This document shows positions 63,459 through 64,000 of a DNA stretch of 64,000 bases, piece after piece; within the stretch, counting starts at the first letter, position 1, and the number at the start of each line of letters is the position of its first letter. The notes beneath the pieces are model-generated. The model worked only from the letters and a program-made list of their open reading frames with translations. It searched no databases and had not been told where the DNA came from. Location: assembly GCA_956465555.1 (NCBI GenBank), contig OY101120.1, positions 2,784,001-2,848,000 of the forward strand, given 5' to 3'. The stretch comes from Nitzschia sp. pyKryTriq1 (Eukaryota > Bacillariophyta > Bacillariophyceae > Bacillariales > Bacillariaceae). The position numbers and the translations under genes are program-made.

Positions 63459-64000
63459 AGTGGAGTACAACGTAGTACTCTACTCTACTCTACTCTACTC
63501 TACTAGCTACCAGTAGTATGTGGCACCAAATATCAAATGTACGCTTGCTATCCGATAAGTTTTACATGTTTCGTTGTGCAGGACTAATACCGTACTATTA
63601 CTATTAGAGTAAAATACGTAGTAGATGCGAGAATTGTTGCCACCCGTCTGTGAACGACGTACCAGCTAGCTTGTTGAATTGGGGGCGATTGGCCCACCGC
63701 CCATGCCGACAAGTTGATACTACCACTACTACTACCTCCGTTGCTTGATAGTAGTGCTGTTGCTGCTGCTGGCATTTACAAGAGCATCGAGCTACGGTAG
63801 TTAGCTAGCTGGGTGCTACTACCGGTACTAGCTAGTAGAGTAGTAGTAGGTGGAGAAAGACAATACCTCGAGCGGCGAGTAGTAACAAAGTACCTGCTGG
63901 TACTACTTGTACTACCTTGGATCATCCTCATGATTATTCGACCCACCCGACCAAAGTTATCCGTCCGCCGCCGGTCCGTCGCAGAGTAGAGCGAGAAGCG
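63459..64000. other. 3' spacer to the window end
   Basis: A (TACTC)n run at 63476-63507, CTA/TAG palindromes and a taccggtac motif near 63820. Nothing codes convincingly. Confidence 0.5.

Noticed and set aside
1-64000. tRNA and small structured RNA genes
   Set aside because: No sequence with a convincing internal B box or cloverleaf was seen by eye; a covariance-model scan would be needed to exclude them.

Overview
The window is nuclear DNA of a unicellular stramenopile, most likely a diatom. Short phase-consistent GT-AG introns, long Ser/Asn/Gln/Asp-rich disordered proteins, three loci for proteins made of paired helicase-associated (HA) modules, a secreted trypsin with (K-x-P-T)n linkers, and a V-R-x-Y-[DE]-R...G-D-N-P protein all point that way. 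The species cannot be named from the sequence. No tRNA, rRNA, CRISPR or prokaryotic operon was seen.

Layout. 0-3 kb: a fusion of a membrane N-terminus, a CER1/WAX2-type C-terminal domain and a flavin monooxygenase. 3.4-13.3 kb: five neighbouring genes of one lineage-specific family (called VF-WY-EQ here), alternating in strand. 13.9-18.2 kb: a large single-pass membrane protein of unknown function and a low-complexity protein, both minus strand. 20.5-22.0 kb: a three-exon HA-repeat gene. 23.7-24.6 kb: a disordered protein. 25.1-27.8 kb: a four-exon myo-inositol-3-phosphate synthase. 28.7-30.2 kb: a V-R-E-Y-type protein. 30.7-32.6 kb: fold-back, terminal-repeat-like and simple repeats, plus a relic of the next gene. 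32.9-33.9 kb: an intronless HA gene, with a second relic in inverted orientation at 40.6-41.0 kb. 35.4-37.2 kb: the trypsin-like protease. 38.3-40.2 kb: a third HA gene with one intron inside its second HA module. 41.9-45.1 kb: a membrane-anchored 5'-nucleotidase-type metallophosphatase. 46.6-47.3 kb: a small unknown gene. 48.6-50.0 kb: a WW domain joined to a beta-1,4-galactosyltransferase-type (GT7) domain. 51.8-52.5 kb: an unknown gene. 53-59.9 kb: mostly decayed host genes (an unknown gene, a tRNA-guanine transglycosylase tail, a beta-propeller gene, a PHD-finger gene) around one intact two-pass membrane protein gene. 60.4-63.5 kb: a KRKSS-rich protein ending in two copies of one domain.

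The genes do not form an operon or one obvious pathway. What unites the window is duplication and rearrangement: the five-gene array, the HA paralogues and their two relics, the duplicated last domain of the 60.4 kb gene, a duplicated last coding segment of the GT7 gene, and repeated fragments in the intergenic DNA. Intergenic sequence is full of CTA/TAG and GTACCGGTAC palindromes. All reading is by eye; exon joins rest on splice signals, phase agreement and domain continuity.
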